A stretch of DNA of 15,718 nucleotides from the NCBI GenBank assembly GCA_964470055.1, contig CAYXZZ010000035.1, positions 1 to 15,718 of the forward strand, written 5' to 3'. Within the stretch, counting starts at the first letter, position 1. Every line of letters begins with the position of its first letter. Origin of the DNA: JAEDES01 sp964470055 (GTDB lineage Bacteria; Bacillota_I; Bacilli_A; RF39; UBA660). The notes under the pieces are model-generated. The model worked only from the letters and a program-made list of their open reading frames with translations, ran no database searches and had not been told where the DNA came from. Both the position numbers and the translations under genes were made by a program. This document shows, in pieces, positions 14,726-15,718 of the stretch.

Positions 14726-15370
14726 TTATTTACTATTTTGGACACTCTTACCAGTTGCCACAACAGAATAAATAGGCATACCCTTATCTGAAAACTTATC
14801 CTCATATTCAGTTGTAATCAAATCTTCTTTATCTTTATGTAAATCAAAAGAAATATCACTAAGTACATATCCATGTTCACTATAACTCATAAGTGAATAA
14901 ATATATAATGCTTGATTATCCGTTCTCTGATAAATTTCTCTATTACCTTTAAATACTAAATCATATTTATCCAAAAACACCTTACTAGATAATCTTCTCA
15001 AATGATGTCTATTTTTAGGCCAAGGATCAGAAAAATTTAAATAAATTCTTGAAACTTCACTTGAAAAGACACTATCAATATCTAAAGCATCCATTCTAAT
15101 TATCAACAAATTATCAAGTCCTTCCGGTATCTTTGGCAAACATCGTGCTAAAACACTATCAAACTTTTCTATTCCAATAAAATTAATTTCTGGATATCTA
15201 ATCGCATTCTCAATAATAAACTTTCCTTTACCCATACCAATTTCTATATAAATAGGTTTATCATTTCCAAACACTTCATTCCATCTACCAATATTTTCCT
15301 TTGGATTATCAACTAAATATGAAGATGCCCTCAAAATTTCTTCCTTATTTTTAACATTTCTAAGTCTCAC
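14726..15370 (-). CDS. trmB: tRNA (guanine-N7-)-methyltransferase TrmB
   Basis: TrmB uses S-adenosylmethionine to form m7G46 in the variable loop of tRNA. The 214-residue protein has the family opening RLRN, the SAM-binding motif YIEIGMGKGK (41-50) followed by an acidic ribose ligand in IGIEKF (65-70), and the diagnostic catalytic/RNA segment SDPWPKNRHH (114-123). Length matches the family. I chose the GTG at 15370 as start: it gives the canonical MRLRN beginning, and TGGTGA lies just upstream. A GTG at 15382 in frame would add four residues but coincides with the predicted transcription start. A short leader of about 11 bases results. It is transcribed alone from the divergent region with the coiled-coil gene. 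Confidence 0.95.
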   Translation of the reverse strand: MRLRNVKNKEEILRASSYLVDNPKENIGRWNEVFGNDKPIYIEIGMGKGKFIIENAIRYPEINFIGIEKFDSVLARCLPKIPEGLDNLLIIRMDALDIDSVFSSEVSRIYLNFSDPWPKNRHHLRRLSSKVFLDKYDLVFKGNREIYQRTDNQALYIYSLMSYSEHGYVLSDISFDLHKDKEDLITTEYEDKFSDKGMPIYSVVATGKSVQNSK

Positions 15371-15387
15371 ATATATCACCACTTACT

Positions 15388-15396
15388 ATTTTAGCA
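15388..15396 (-). promoter_or_regulatory. trmB promoter (extended -10)
   Basis: TGCTAAAAT, identical to the ezrA element, provides an extended -10 (hexamer 15388-15393). Transcription would start near 15381, only about 11 bases before the GTG start. Confidence 0.5.
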
Positions 15397-15423
15397 CATA
15401 TTTATCTTTTATTGCATATAATA
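15396..15423 (+). promoter_or_regulatory. Candidate sigma K-type promoter of the small coiled-coil gene
   Basis: CATATAATA (15415-15423) fits the sigma K -10 pattern CATAnnnTA, with the AC expected of the -35 at 15396-15397, 17 bases upstream. It also contains TATAAT, but I see no sigma A -35 at the right distance. The match is short and could be chance in this AT-rich DNA. Confidence 0.35.
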
Positions 15424-15446
15424 AAACGAAAGTAAGGTTGATAACT

Positions 15447-15626
15447 ATGAATAATATGCCATATCCCTATCCATTTTCACCCCAACCACATCAAATGATG
15501 AATATCCAAGAAGAAATTATTCGTCTTCAACAAGAAATAAATCTTCTTAAAGAAAAAATAAAGCAACTAGAAACTAAAAATAAACCTAACTATCTCCAAA
15601 AAGATGATAGTCTTCATATGATGTGA
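15447..15626 (+). CDS. 59-residue Pro/Tyr/Met-rich protein with a coiled coil; possible spore protein
   Basis: The start is the ATG at 15447, 9 bases after AAGG; an in-frame TTG at 15438 overlaps the spacing and is less likely. The product has a Pro/Tyr/Met-rich head (MNNMPYPYPFSPQPHQ, 1-16), one heptad coiled-coil helix (about 19-45, IQEEIIRLQQEINLLKEKIK then QLE) and a short polar tail ending in LHMM. It has no signal peptide or membrane segment. The Pro/Tyr-rich head with a coiled coil resembles small coat or spore-surface proteins of sporulating Firmicutes in composition only; I cannot name a family. It is divergent from trmB, and a terminator whose stem overlaps its stop codon ends it, so it is a single-gene unit. 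Its TGA stop shows the standard code. Confidence 0.8.
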   Translation: MNNMPYPYPFSPQPHQMMNIQEEIIRLQQEINLLKEKIKQLETKNKPNYLQKDDSLHMM

Positions 15627-15647
15627 GTATGAAAATACTCTTTTTTT
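15625..15647 (+). terminator. Terminator of the coiled-coil gene
   Basis: GAGTAT (15625-15630) pairs with ATACTC (15635-15640) around a GAAA loop, followed by seven T. The stem begins within the TGA stop codon. Confidence 0.88.
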
Positions 15648-15679
15648 GTCGTTCCAAAATATTTATGATTATCTAAGTT

Positions 15680-15708
15680 TTGTCAAATTATAAAATTTGT
15701 GATATTAT
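15680..15708 (+). promoter_or_regulatory. Vegetative promoter leading out of the window, with inverted repeats
   Basis: TTGTCA (15680-15685), a 17-base spacer and TATTAT (15703-15708) form a good sigma A promoter for a gene beyond the right edge. CAAATT/AATTTG (15684-15689 and 15694-15699) and GTGAT/ATCAC flanking the -10 (from about 15700 to 15715) are inverted repeats that could be operators. Confidence 0.7.
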
Positions 15709-15718
15709 AATCACGACA

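Noticed and set aside
14535..14771. Plus-strand frame over the trmB-lipoprotein junction
   Set aside because: Runs through a real promoter and two real genes in antisense; no start signals.
1..15718. Mollicute-type code (TGA read as Trp)
   Set aside because: Trp is encoded by TGG throughout, all genes are full length with TGA counted as stop, and TGA ends the gene at 15447-15626.
1..15718. CRISPR arrays, tRNA genes, insertion sequences or phage genes
   Set aside because: No regularly spaced repeats, no tRNA-like cloverleaf and no transposase, integrase or phage motifs were seen on either strand.

Overview
The window is very AT-rich (roughly 70% by eye). It uses the standard bacterial code: Trp is TGG, and TGA occurs as a real stop at 15624-15626. 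Gene content points to a Gram-positive, spore-forming, low-GC Firmicute: EzrA, an alpha/beta small acid-soluble spore protein, YtxG/YtxH-type proteins, ThiI without a rhodanese domain, a tyrosine T-box and AGGAGG-type ribosome binding sites. The order ackA - SASP - thiI - ezrA - rpsD - tyrS - ytxH - ytxG - trmB matches, from memory, a conserved block of the Bacillus subtilis chromosome. The short gene set and extreme AT content suggest an uncultured gut-type Bacilli/Erysipelotrichia-like lineage; that placement is inference. Nothing indicates phage, IS elements, CRISPR or recent transfer.

Layout. Almost everything is on the minus strand. 1-2472: an ackA-nrnA-engB operon read leftward from a promoter near 2443-2471 (acetate kinase, nanoRNase/pAp phosphatase, ribosome-assembly GTPase cut by the window edge). 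2473-2996: a gene-poor gap with one short protein-like reading frame that may be a relic. 2997-4549: the spore protein with its own forespore-type (sigma G-like) promoter, then thiI with its own promoter. 4595-6376: ezrA, with its own terminator and promoter. 6448-7278: rpsD, the main plus-strand gene, behind a consensus promoter and a structured leader with a pseudoknot, closed by a terminator shared with the opposing unit. 7277-9177: a three-gene unit of a membrane-anchored beta-propeller protein, a histidine phosphatase and an overlapping 38-residue microprotein. 9180-11268: a tyrosine-specific T-box leader controlling a CYTH-domain gene translationally coupled to tyrS. 11273-12151: an orphan propeller-like protein placed just behind a terminator. 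12165-14713: a lipoprotein, a large acidic disordered protein, ytxG and ytxH in one operon. 14726-15393: trmB. 15396-15647: a divergent 59-residue coiled-coil protein behind a possible late-sporulation promoter. 15680-15716: a promoter with inverted repeats leading out of the window.

Most genes serve housekeeping work: translation (rpsD, tyrS, trmB, thiI, engB), RNA turnover (nrnA), acetate metabolism (ackA) and division (ezrA). The less explained parts are the T-box-controlled CYTH gene, the propeller/phosphatase/microprotein unit, the acidic protein at the ytxGH locus with an internal Pro/Tyr/Gly motif, and the small coiled-coil gene. I see no clear new defence or mobile system.
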